From the NCBI RefSeq assembly GCF_021648885.1, contig NZ_JAKJHZ010000007.1, positions 124,001 through 188,000 on the forward strand: DNA of 64,000 nt. The letters run 5' to 3'. This DNA comes from Nocardioides potassii (lineage in GTDB: Bacteria > Actinomycetota > Actinomycetes > Propionibacteriales > Nocardioidaceae). Under the pieces are notes generated by a model, which was given only the letters and a program-made list of their open reading frames with translations, did not search any database and was not told where the DNA came from. The translations under genes and the position numbers were made by a program. Position 1 is the stretch's first letter, and the number at the start of each line of letters is the position of its first letter. Positions 47,406 to 56,059 of this stretch are shown here, one piece after another.

Positions 47406-47711
47406 ATGACAGCCACCCTCGAGCCCGCGACGGCCGACGAGGTCTACACGGCTGACGTCGAACCCCGCCGCCGCGACCGTCTCGGCCGGGTGGCCGCCGG
47501 TGCACTGGACCTGTGGTGCGCGATGTCGGGCGGGCGCTTCGACCTGACCAACGAGGGCGTGGTCGTCGTACGGCGACGGCGGGACGGCGGGCTCGAGCTC
47601 CGCGTGCCGGCCGGCGGACCTGAGGCTGCCGCCGTCCTGCTCGAGGTGATGCGGCGCCAGCTCGAGACGATGACGCCAGAGGAGTTCCGCGAGGGCTGGG
47701 GGATTGCCTGA
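47406..47711 (+). CDS. Small protein of unknown function
   Basis: A 101-residue soluble protein. A charged start (EPATADEVYTADVEPRRRDR) is followed by GALDLWCAMSGGRFDLTNEG and two predicted strands, VVVVRRRRDGGLELRVPAGG, then a helix EAAAVLLEVMRRQLETMTPE. I recognise no family. Its own promoter and typical codon use make it likely to be real. Reads toward the cyclase gene but is separated by a 119-nt gap holding that gene's promoter. Confidence 0.6.
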   Translation: MTATLEPATADEVYTADVEPRRRDRLGRVAAGALDLWCAMSGGRFDLTNEGVVVVRRRRDGGLELRVPAGGPEAAAVLLEVMRRQLETMTPEEFREGWGIA

Positions 47712-47794
47712 ACCGGACGGCAGCACGTCGGGACGAGGCCGCAATGGTCCAGACCTCCGACGAACTTGCGGTCGAGCACGGGGTCGCGTTCCCC

Positions 47795-47800
47795 TAAACT
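47795..47800 (+). promoter_or_regulatory. -10 box (TAAACT) for the adenylyl cyclase gene
   Basis: TAAACT lies 30 nt before the ATG at 47831, and a GGGGAGGG ribosome site stands 5 nt before that ATG. No convincing -35 element is seen. Confidence 0.4.
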
Positions 47801-47830
47801 CGTCGCCGGGCACGGCACCTGGGGAGGGCC

Positions 47831-50800
47831 ATGACGAGCGGCGCGCCACAGGACGACGCCGACGTGCTCGCGCCCTACGTCCCCCGTCTCCTCGGTCGCT
47901 GGGAACCGTCCCGGCACGACGAGCGCCACATGCGCATCGACGGCACCGTCGCCTTCGTCGACATCTCGGGCTTCACCCGGCTCACCGAACGCCTGGCACG
48001 CAAGGGCAACGTCGGCGCCGAGGAGATGAGCGACATCCTCGACGCCACGTTCGCCGGGCTGCTCGACGAGGCGCGAGAGGACGGCGCCGACCTCATCAAG
48101 TGGGGCGGTGACGCCGTCCTGCTCCTCTTCGAGGGTCGCGACCACGCCCCGCGGGCGGCACGCGCGGCACACCGGATGCGGGCGCGGCTGCGGGTGATCG
48201 GTCACCTCCCCACGACCTCGGGGACCGTGGTGCTGCGCATGTCCGTGGGCATCCACAGCGGGGACTTCGACTTCTTCCTCGTCGGTGATGCCGCGATCCA
48301 CCGCGAGCTGCTCATCAGCGGGCCGGGTGCCAGCACGACGGCGGTGACCGAGGCGGCCGCCGACGCCGGGCAGATCGGGCTGAGTGCCGCCACGGCCTCG
48401 CTCCTCGACCCTCGCCACCTGGGAGCGTCCCTGCTCGACGGCCGCCTGCTGCGGTCGGCGCCACCGCGGATCGCCACCGCCGACCACCACGTCCCGGCCC
48501 GTCCCGTCGATCCTCGTCAGGTGCTGCCACCGCCGATCCGCGAGCACCTGCTGAGCCGCTCCGTCGAGCCCGAGCACCGGCTCATCACCGTGTCGTTCGT
48601 CCAGTTCTCCGGCACCGACGACCTGATGGCCGCCGCCGGGCCGGCCGCTCTCGCCGAGGCGCTCGACGATGTGGTCCGCAACGTCCAGCACGCGTGCGCC
48701 GACCACGGAGTGACCTTCTTCGAGACCGACATCAACCGCGACGGCGGCAAGATCATGCTCACCGCAGGCGCGCCCCGCAGCGCCGACCACGACGAGGAGC
48801 GGATGCTCCGGGTGGCGCGGCAGGTGCTGGATCGCTCGGGGCGCCTGCCGCTGCGGATAGGCGTCAACCGTGGCCACGTGTTCGCCGGCGACTTCGGCCC
48901 GGCATTCCGGCGCACGTTCTCGGTCAAGGGTGACGCCATCAACCTCGCCGCTCGGGTGATGGGCAAGGCGCGGCCAGGCACGGTCCTGGCGACCACGCAG
49001 GTCGTCGCCCAGTCGCACGCCGTCTTCCGCACCACCGATGTGGCCCCCTTCATGGTCAAGGGGAAGTCGCAGCCCGTGGTCGCGGAGGAGGTCGGAGAGC
49101 TGCTGGGCGCCCGCCGGGAGGACGGTCTCGCGCCGCTGGTCGGGCGCGAGGAGGAGAAGCGCGCCGTCGACCGCTGCCTGGCCGACCTGCGCGACGAGCG
49201 CGGAGCCGTGCTCGAGATCGTGGGCGAGGCCGGGATCGGCAAGTCCCGACTGCTTGCCGAGGCGCTGGCCGGCACGGAGGTCGAGGTCGCGCACGTGCTG
49301 TGCGAGCAGAACACCTCCGCGTCGGCGTACTCGGCCGTACGACACCTGCTACGGGAGGTGATGGGGCTCGCCCCGGACGCGTCACCGGTCGAGGTCGCCC
49401 GCATGCTGCTCGACCGGGTGGCCGGCGACGCACCGTCCCTGGTCCCGTGGGTCCCGCTCGTGGGAGTCGCGATGGACGTTGACGTGCCGATGACCCGCGA
49501 GGTGGAGGAGCTCGACGAGCTCTACCGCAAGACGAGGCTCGAGGAGGTGGTCACGGAGCTGCTGGGGGCGATGCTGCACCGGCCGACGATCCTCCTGGTG
49601 GAGGACGCCCACGCGATGGACGACTCGTCCGCCGACCTGCTGCACCGGCTCGCGGTCGAGGTCGCCCACCGGCCCTGGCTGCTCGCCGTCACGCGGCGCG
49701 ACGAGGACTCCGGCTACGTCCCGCGGGCCGGGATGCATGTCACGACGATGCGTCCCGGGCCGCTCGGGCACGAGGCGTCGGTCCAGCTGGTGCGCGACGC
49801 CCTCGACCTGCCCCTCCCGGACCTGGCGGTCGACGAGCTGGCGCGGCGCGGCGGCGGCAACCCGATGTTCCTCCACGCGCTCGCTCGGGCGGCCGGGCGG
49901 ACGACCTCGATGGAGGAGCTGCCCGGCTCCGTGGAGGCCTTGGTCACCAGCCAGATCGATCGTCTCGACCCCGCCGACCGGTCCGCCCTGAGGTATGCGT
50001 CCGTGCTCGGCACGATGGTCGACGAGTCGGCTCTCGACTCACTGCTCGAGGAGCACGACGTCCGGGTGCCACCCGGAGCCATGGACCGGCTCCGGGACTT
50101 CCTCGTGCGCGACGAGCGCGGTGCGCTCCGCTTCCGCAGCGGCCTGATGCGGGACGTCGCCTACGAGGGGCTCCCCTTCCGGCAACGCCGGATCCTCCAC
50201 GACCACGTCAGCCGCGCGATCGAGCGGGTAGCCACGTCGCCCGAGAGCCACTGCGAGTCCCTGTCGCTGCACTGCTTCCACGCAGGTCGCCACGAGGCGG
50301 CGCGTCGCTACTCCCAGCTGGCAGGTGAGCGGGCGATGGCCAAGTACGCACCCGGCGAGGCAGCCGAGTTCTTCGATCGCGCCGCCCGGTCGTGCACCAG
50401 CACCAGCACGGAGCCCGCCGTGGTGGCACAGGTCTACGAGAAGCTGGCTGACTGCCGGTGGTTGATCGGCCTCACGCAAGAGGCATCGGACGCGTACGCC
50501 GTCGCACGCCGGCACCTGCGCGGCGACCCGGTCGCCACCGCGGGCATCATCGAGAAGCAGACGCGCATCGACCAGCGTCGGCGCAAGCACCCGCTGGCCA
50601 TGCGCCGCATCTCGGGCGGCCTGCGCGAGCTCGAGGGAGTGACCGGACCACCAGCCGACGCGGCCCGGTCCAAGCTCGCCCGACGCTACGCGGACAGCCG
50701 GTTCCGGCAGGGACGCGTCGACCAGGCCCTCGAGTGGGCGGAGCGCGCAGCCAGGTACGCCGAGGACTCGCTCGACAAGGAGACGCTGGCCGCCGCCTAC

Positions 50801-51604
50801 GAGGTGCTCAACCACATCTATGCCGGGTCCGGTCGCGACGAGCCGCTGCCCTACGGCCGCCTGGCGCTGCAGGCCTACACCGAGCTCGGTGACCTGCGGC
50901 ACCAGGGCTGGTGCCTCAACAACCTCGCGGCGCAGGACGTCACCGCGGGCCGGTGGGCCCAGTCGCTCGCCGACTTCCGCAGGGCCGCCGACCTGTTCCG
51001 GCGCACGGGTGACACCGCCGCCGAGGTGAACACCGTGTACAACCAGGCCGAGATCCTCGTGAGGCAGCGACGGTACGACGAGGCACTGGACCTGCTGCCC
51101 GTCGTGCTGCGCACCGCCCGCGCGGTCGAGGACGAGGAGCTCGTCGCCCTCGCCGAGCGGGAGCAGGCCCGCGCACTGGCGGGGACCGGTGCTCTGGACC
51201 GCGGCCTCGCCGTGCTGGCCCTGGCGCGCGCCCGATTCGCCGACCTGCACGAGCTCGAGGAGGTGGCGGGCACGGACCTCGTGCTCGCCGAGGTGCTCCA
51301 GGACGCCGGTCGCCACGACGACGCGCGAGACGTGCTCGACCAGGTGGACGATGCCCGACGCGACGCGGCGACCTACCACCGCCTCGTCGGCCGCGACCAC
51401 GCCGACGCCGGACGCGTGGGTGCCGCGCGCTCGGCGTGGGCGACCGCGGTGGAGCTGGCCGACCGGGACGGCGACCGCCTCGAGCACGCGCTCTCGCTCG
51501 AGGCGATCGCGTCGCTCGCCGGCCCGGCGGACCTGGTCGAGGACTCGCCCGTCCGTCGCGCGCAGGAGGCCCTGGACTCGCTGGGCGTCCTGCCCGCCCG
51601 CTGA
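47831..51604 (+). CDS. Large adenylyl cyclase with two cyclase domains, AAA ATPase and TPR region
   Basis: A 1257-residue protein with the architecture of soluble adenylyl cyclase (sAC/ADCY10). Cyclase domain 1 (~35-190) has FVDISGFTRLTERLARKGN and DLIKWGGDAVLLLF, with both metal Asp positions (about D44 and D94) and a Lys like the sAC bicarbonate-site Lys. Domain 2 (~250-390) has VSFVQFSG, where the first metal Asp is replaced by Gln, but keeps the catalytic Asn/Arg block VKGDAINLAARVM. A P-loop ATPase follows (Walker A GEAGIGKSRLL, ~464; Walker B TILLVEDAHAMDDSS), then ~500 residues of TPR-like helices. It should make cAMP from a single active site at the domain 1/2 interface. Confidence 0.9.
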   Translation: MTSGAPQDDADVLAPYVPRLLGRWEPSRHDERHMRIDGTVAFVDISGFTRLTERLARKGNVGAEEMSDILDATFAGLLDEAREDGADLIKWGGDAVLLLFEGRDHAPRAARAAHRMRARLRVIGHLPTTSGTVVLRMSVGIHSGDFDFFLVGDAAIHRELLISGPGASTTAVTEAAADAGQIGLSAATASLLDPRHLGASLLDGRLLRSAPPRIATADHHVPARPVDPRQVLPPPIREHLLSRSVEPEHRLITVSFVQFSGTDDLMAAAGPAALAEALDDVVRNVQHACADHGVTFFETDINRDGGKIMLTAGAPRSADHDEERMLRVARQVLDRSGRLPLRIGVNRGHVFAGDFGPAFRRTFSVKGDAINLAARVMGKARPGTVLATTQVVAQSHAVFRTTDVAPFMVKGKSQPVVAEEVGELLGARREDGLAPLVGREEEKRAVDRCLADLRDERGAVLEIVGEAGIGKSRLLAEALAGTEVEVAHVLCEQNTSASAYSAVRHLLREVMGLAPDASPVEVARMLLDRVAGDAPSLVPWVPLVGVAMDVDVPMTREVEELDELYRKTRLEEVVTELLGAMLHRPTILLVEDAHAMDDSSADLLHRLAVEVAHRPWLLAVTRRDEDSGYVPRAGMHVTTMRPGPLGHEASVQLVRDALDLPLPDLAVDELARRGGGNPMFLHALARAAGRTTSMEELPGSVEALVTSQIDRLDPADRSALRYASVLGTMVDESALDSLLEEHDVRVPPGAMDRLRDFLVRDERGALRFRSGLMRDVAYEGLPFRQRRILHDHVSRAIERVATSPESHCESLSLHCFHAGRHEAARRYSQLAGERAMAKYAPGEAAEFFDRAARSCTSTSTEPAVVAQVYEKLADCRWLIGLTQEASDAYAVARRHLRGDPVATAGIIEKQTRIDQRRRKHPLAMRRISGGLRELEGVTGPPADAARSKLARRYADSRFRQGRVDQALEWAERAARYAEDSLDKETLAAAYEVLNHIYAGSGRDEPLPYGRLALQAYTELGDLRHQGWCLNNLAAQDVTAGRWAQSLADFRRAADLFRRTGDTAAEVNTVYNQAEILVRQRRYDEALDLLPVVLRTARAVEDEELVALAEREQARALAGTGALDRGLAVLALARARFADLHELEEVAGTDLVLAEVLQDAGRHDDARDVLDQVDDARRDAATYHRLVGRDHADAGRVGAARSAWATAVELADRDGDRLEHALSLEAIASLAGPADLVEDSPVRRAQEALDSLGVLPAR

Positions 51605-51610
51605 CGGGTG

Positions 51611-52609
51611 TCAGCCGATGCCCGTCCGGATGTCGCGGTCGGTCAACAGGTAGAGGTGCGTGTCCCCCGAGCCGTCGCGCTTGCTCTGCACGTAGTCCAC
51701 GCACGGGGTGGCTGCTGCGGCCATGGTGTTCTTGGCCGGGCACGGCAGGGCGTCCGTCAGGTTGCCGTTGCCCGCCAGCGACCAAGCAACGGTGAGGTCG
51801 CTGACCGCGCCGCCGCCGCACAGGGTCTTGTCGCACTTGACGATCACGGTGGCGGGTGACGCAGTCGTGTACTCCTGGGTCGGCTCGGCGAACAGTGCCT
51901 GGAGGACCGCACCGTCGACCCGTCCACCGACACCAACGAAGCAGGGGGCGTAGGTCGAGCTCGCGTCGGTGTCGCAGACGCCCGAGGAGAGCACCACCTG
52001 GGAGCCCGCACCGCGCGGCAGCACCACGACCTGGCACACCGGTTGCGACGCGGTCGCCTGTGTGCAGCCGCCCTCACCCCCGAAGCCGGCCGAGAAGGCC
52101 GCGCCGTTCGTGGCCGTCAAGGGGGCGCTGATGTCCGTGAGGACGTCGAAGGGTGCGGACGTGCCACCCGTCGGAGCCTTCGGACCCGTGCCGGCGTCGA
52201 CGCCGAGGACGACCTTGTTGACCGCCTTGGTCACGGACGTGGTGATGTCCACGGTGGTCTTGCCCTTGGGCGCGATCCCGGTCGCCTGCGACAGTGAGCC
52301 GACCGAGCTCGAGATGCGCAGCGTCGTGTCCTTGGTGAACGACGCCGGGGCGCCGCTGGCGTCGAGGAAGCTCACCGTGATGGTGATCCTTCCGCCGGCC
52401 TGCACGAGAGCCGACGGCGCCGCGGACGACGGCACGCCGGTGGGGACGGCGACGCCGGCCACGCGATCGATCACGATCACCACCGGAGCGCTGGGGGCTG
52501 CCGGCGCCGCACTGGTCAGGGCACCGACCAGTGCGGTCAGCAGACCGACGACGATGGCCAGGACGACTCGCACTCGACGTGCGGCCCGTGGCGAAGCGAT
52601 GCGAGACAC
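51611..52609 (-). CDS. Secreted Cys-containing protein of unknown function
   Basis: A 332-residue exported protein. The N-terminus has Arg-rich residues, a hydrophobic helix (VRVVLAIVVGLLTALVGALT) and an Ala-rich cleavage region (SAAPAAPSAP), with twin arginines nearby but no clear Tat motif. The mature part has an Ig/invasin-like beta pattern (GGRITITVSFLDASGAPASF, TTLRISSSVGSLSQATG) and later paired cysteines (CTQATASQPVC, CDKTLCGG, CPAKNTMAAAATPC). No family is recognised. It ends 6 nt from the cyclase stop, so the two genes converge, and it diverges from the MFS/cNMP/patatin gene. Confidence 0.7.
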   Translation of the reverse strand: MSRIASPRAARRVRVVLAIVVGLLTALVGALTSAAPAAPSAPVVIVIDRVAGVAVPTGVPSSAAPSALVQAGGRITITVSFLDASGAPASFTKDTTLRISSSVGSLSQATGIAPKGKTTVDITTSVTKAVNKVVLGVDAGTGPKAPTGGTSAPFDVLTDISAPLTATNGAAFSAGFGGEGGCTQATASQPVCQVVVLPRGAGSQVVLSSGVCDTDASSTYAPCFVGVGGRVDGAVLQALFAEPTQEYTTASPATVIVKCDKTLCGGGAVSDLTVAWSLAGNGNLTDALPCPAKNTMAAAATPCVDYVQSKRDGSGDTHLYLLTDRDIRTGIG

Positions 52610-52836
52610 GGTGGAACCCCCTCCGACGACTGGGGACGATCGTCCCCACGCGACCATGCGCGTCGGACCAGCGACGGTCAAACGTTCGACGAAGCCTGTC
52701 TAGACCCACCCCCGAACGAATCGTATGGATTCGGCGCGGGACCCCCTCATCCGCTTGCCTGACCGCGCCGAGCGGCGAAATGTCCCAAGCCTGCGTCCTA
52801 TGGGAGGGATGCGCTCGTTGGGGAGGGGTGGGGTCC

Positions 52837-55800
52837 GTGGCGCGCTCTGCGTCCGCTCGTGTCGCGCCGTCGAGGGTCCTGCTGGTGTCGGCCTTCGGTG
52901 CCTTCCTGGCGTTCCTCGACGCCACCATCGTGAACGTCGCCTTCCCCTCGATCCGCGAGTCGTTCCCGGGCACCTCGATCGGCGGGCTGTCGTGGGTGCT
53001 CAACGCCTACAACATCGTCTTCGCGGCGTTCCTGATCGTCTTCGGCCGGCTCACCGACCTGCTCGGCCGCCGCCGCGCGTTCATCACCGGCGTCCTCGTG
53101 TTCACCGTGGCGTCGGCCCTGTGCGGCGCGGCACCGACCCTCGAGCTCCTGGTGGCGTCCCGGGTGCTGCAGGCCCTCGGGGCGGCGCTGCTGGTGCCGG
53201 CGTCGCTCGCGCTGGTCGTCGAGGCCTTCCCCGAGCAGCAGCGCGCGCACGCCATCGGGCTGTGGGGCGCGACCGCCGCCGTGGCAGCCGGGCTCGGCCC
53301 GCCGCTGGGCGGCGCCCTGGTCGAGCTCGGCGGGTGGCGGTGGGCGTTCTTCGTCAACCTCCCGTTCGGCCTGGTGGCGTTCTGGGTCGCGCGGAGCCAA
53401 CTGGTGGAGAGCCGCGCTCCGGGGGTGCGCAGGATCCCCGACCTCCGCGGAGCGATCCTGCTCATCTTCGCCCTCGCGGCGCTCAACCTCGGCATCGTGA
53501 GGGGCAACGACTGGGGGTGGACCAGCTCGGACACCGTGCTCACCCTCGCCGTGAGCGCGGTGCTGCTGGTGCTGTTCGTGCTGAGCTCGCGCGCACACCG
53601 CTCACCTCTGCTCGATCCCGCGCTCCTCCGGATCCCGTCCTTCGGCATCGCCAGCCTCGGCACGGTCGTGGCGGGCGTGGGCTTCTACGCCTACCTGCTG
53701 ACCAACATCCTGTGGCTGCAGTACGTCTGGGGCTACACCGTGCTGGAGGCGGGACTGGCGCTCGTCCCCGGAGCGGTGGTCGCCGCAGTCGTCGCCGCCC
53801 GGCTCGGCCCCCTCGCCGATCGGCACGGCTACCGGACCTTCGTGGTGCCCGGCGCCGCCATCTGGGCCGGTGCCTACCTCTGGTACCACCAGCAGGTCGG
53901 GGTGACGCCGGCGTTCTGGGAGGAGTGGCTCCCGGGCCAGGTCATCAGCGGGATCGGCGTCGGCGCGACCCTGCCCCTGCTCGGCAGCGCAGCGCTCGCC
54001 GCGGTGCCGGGGGCGCGGTACGCCACGGCGTCCGCACTGATGTCCAGCGCCCGTCAGCTCGGCGGGGTGCTGGGCATCGCGGTCCTCGTGGTCATCCTCG
54101 ACGACCCCACCCCGGCGACCGCCGTCGACGCCTTCCGCGACGGGTGGATGTTGTCGATCGGCGCGTTCCTCGTCGTCGCCGTGCTGGCGCTGCCGCTGGG
54201 CCGGATCCGCACCCCCGTCGAGGAGGCCACCGAGGACGACAGTCGTCCGGCCACCGTCCACCCGCCCCTCGCGGTCGAGGCCGGGCCGTCGATGGCCAGG
54301 ACGGAGGACGCGGCCGGCGACCTGTCCGGCGTACCGATGCTCGCGGCCCTGCCGACTGCTGCGCGACGCCGGCTGGAGCTGGCGTCGCGTCACGTGGTGG
54401 TGCCTGCGGGGCACTGGCTCATCCGGGCCGGCGACCCACCCGGATCGGCGTACGTCGTCCGACGCGGTCGGCTGGAGGTGACCGTCGGCGCCGCAGTGGT
54501 GCGCGAGCTGGGGCCGGGCGAGGTGATCGGCGAGCTGGCCCTCCTGACCGGCGAACGGCGTTCGGCCAGCGTCCGCGCGAAGAGGGACTCCACGGTGCTG
54601 GAGGTGCCGCGCCCCGAGTTCGAGGAGGTGCTGGCCGCGGATCCGGATGCCTCGCGCACGATGCTCAGCCAGATGGCCGAACGGCTCCGCACGGCCGGAG
54701 GGCCGACGGGTGAGCGGCGGGCGACCCGGCCGACAGTGGTGTCCGTCGTCGCGCTCCACGACGGAACGGGTGCCGGCGACGTCGCGCACACGCTGGTCCG
54801 CCGCATGTCCGAGACCCTCCGGGTGTCCGCCCCCGGCGTCGTCGACCCCGAGGGGCTGGACCGGGCCGAGCGCGGCCACGATCGGGTCGTCCTCGTGTCC
54901 GACGACGCTGCGAGCGCGACGAAGGCGTGGCGGGACTTCTGCATCCGTCAGGCCGACCTGGTCGTGCTGGTCGGACGCAGCGACGGTCCCGTGCCGTCGG
55001 CTCCGCTCGACCCGGCCCCGGGCGCCGGCCCCGAGGTCGTGCTCGCCGGCGGTGGGGTCGATCAGTCCCGCTGCGCGGCCTGGGCCGCCGCGACCGACGC
55101 CTGGCAGGTGTCGGTCGTCGACGGAGACCTGGCCGCTGGCCTGCGCCCCCTGGCCGACCGGCTGTCCGGCCGCTCGTTGGGCCTGACCCTCGCGGGAGGC
55201 GGTGCCCGGGCGTTCGCGCACGTCGGGGTGCTGCGTGAGCTGGAGGAGTCCGGGCTGCACGTGGACCGGGTGGCGGGCAGCAGCGTGGGCGCGATCATCG
55301 CCGCGCTGCACGCCACCGGTCGCGACGGCGCCGAGATCGAGGAGCTGTGCTACGCCGAGTTCGTCCGGAGGCGGCCGTTCAGCGACTGGACCGTCCCGAC
55401 CCACTCGCTCGCCAGGGGCCGCCGCATGCACGACGGACTGGTGCGCGCCTTCGGCGACTCCGTCATCGAGGGCCTGCCGCGGCAGCTGCACGTGGTGAGC
55501 ACCGACCTGGTGACCAGGCAGCGCCAGGTGCACCGGCGAGGCTCGCTCGTGCAGGCGGTCCAGGCGTCCGCCTGCCTGCCCGTCCTCCTCCCCCCGGTGC
55601 CGGACGACGACGGGCGGCTGCTCGTCGACGGCGGCATCCTCGACAACCTCCCGGTCGACCTGCTCACCGAGCGCGACGAGGGCCCGGTCGCGGCGATCAG
55701 CATCTCCATGGGCGGGGGAGCCGGCAGTGGGACGCCCCGGACCGGCCGGCCGCGCGTTCCCGCGCTCGGCGAGACCCTGCTTCGCACGATGATGATCGGG

Positions 55801-56028
55801 AGCGGCGGCGCCGTCGCCACCGCGCGGGCCCGCGGGGCGTGGGTGGTCACCCCGCCCACGCGGGGTGTCGGGCTGCTCGAGTTCCACCAGCTCGACCGGA
55901 TGATCGAGGCCGGACGGAGCGCGGCGCGCACCCTGCTCGAGCAGGCCGGTGGCGACCTGGGTGGGTACGTCGCTCGCGAGGCGGAGGACGAGGCGCCCGC
56001 TCCCTACGACACCTCCGAGACCGGCTGA
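52837..56028 (+). CDS. Fusion: MFS transporter, cyclic-nucleotide-binding domain, patatin-like phospholipase
   Basis: A 1063-residue three-part protein. Residues ~1-465 are a 14-helix DHA2-type MFS (FLAFLDATIVNVAFPSIRES, LNAYNIVFAAFLIVFGRLTD, LLGRRRAFI). Residues ~500-615 are a cNMP-binding domain with GEVIGELALLTGERRSASV, keeping the Glu and Arg that hold the cyclic phosphate. After a linker typical of NTE-like proteins, residues ~780-1000 are a patatin lipase: LAGGGARAFAHVGVLRELEE, nucleophile GSSVG (~815) and catalytic Asp in LLVDGGILDNLPVDLL. cNMP+patatin is known from NTE and mycobacterial homologues; fusion to an MFS is unusual. GTG chosen for its GGGAGGGG ribosome site. Confidence 0.9.
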   Translation: MARSASARVAPSRVLLVSAFGAFLAFLDATIVNVAFPSIRESFPGTSIGGLSWVLNAYNIVFAAFLIVFGRLTDLLGRRRAFITGVLVFTVASALCGAAPTLELLVASRVLQALGAALLVPASLALVVEAFPEQQRAHAIGLWGATAAVAAGLGPPLGGALVELGGWRWAFFVNLPFGLVAFWVARSQLVESRAPGVRRIPDLRGAILLIFALAALNLGIVRGNDWGWTSSDTVLTLAVSAVLLVLFVLSSRAHRSPLLDPALLRIPSFGIASLGTVVAGVGFYAYLLTNILWLQYVWGYTVLEAGLALVPGAVVAAVVAARLGPLADRHGYRTFVVPGAAIWAGAYLWYHQQVGVTPAFWEEWLPGQVISGIGVGATLPLLGSAALAAVPGARYATASALMSSARQLGGVLGIAVLVVILDDPTPATAVDAFRDGWMLSIGAFLVVAVLALPLGRIRTPVEEATEDDSRPATVHPPLAVEAGPSMARTEDAAGDLSGVPMLAALPTAARRRLELASRHVVVPAGHWLIRAGDPPGSAYVVRRGRLEVTVGAAVVRELGPGEVIGELALLTGERRSASVRAKRDSTVLEVPRPEFEEVLAADPDASRTMLSQMAERLRTAGGPTGERRATRPTVVSVVALHDGTGAGDVAHTLVRRMSETLRVSAPGVVDPEGLDRAERGHDRVVLVSDDAASATKAWRDFCIRQADLVVLVGRSDGPVPSAPLDPAPGAGPEVVLAGGGVDQSRCAAWAAATDAWQVSVVDGDLAAGLRPLADRLSGRSLGLTLAGGGARAFAHVGVLRELEESGLHVDRVAGSSVGAIIAALHATGRDGAEIEELCYAEFVRRRPFSDWTVPTHSLARGRRMHDGLVRAFGDSVIEGLPRQLHVVSTDLVTRQRQVHRRGSLVQAVQASACLPVLLPPVPDDDGRLLVDGGILDNLPVDLLTERDEGPVAAISISMGGGAGSGTPRTGRPRVPALGETLLRTMMIGSGGAVATARARGAWVVTPPTRGVGLLEFHQLDRMIEAGRSAARTLLEQAGGDLGGYVAREAEDEAPAPYDTSETG

Positions 56029-56043
56029 CCGGCTGACCGGCGA

Positions 56044-56059
56044 CCGGCCGTCAGGCCGG
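56044..56059. terminator. Bidirectional hairpin between convergent genes
   Basis: CCGGCC-GTCA-GGCCGG forms a perfect 6-bp stem between the patatin-fusion gene and the MBL-fold gene and overlaps the stop of the latter. It is preceded by repeated GACCGGCT units. Confidence 0.45.

Noticed and set aside
52681..52840. TTG and upstream ATG starts around the secreted protein and the MFS fusion
   Set aside because: TTG at 52681 adds a non-signal stretch before the export signal, and the upstream ATG for the fusion lacks a good ribosome site compared with the GTG at 52837.
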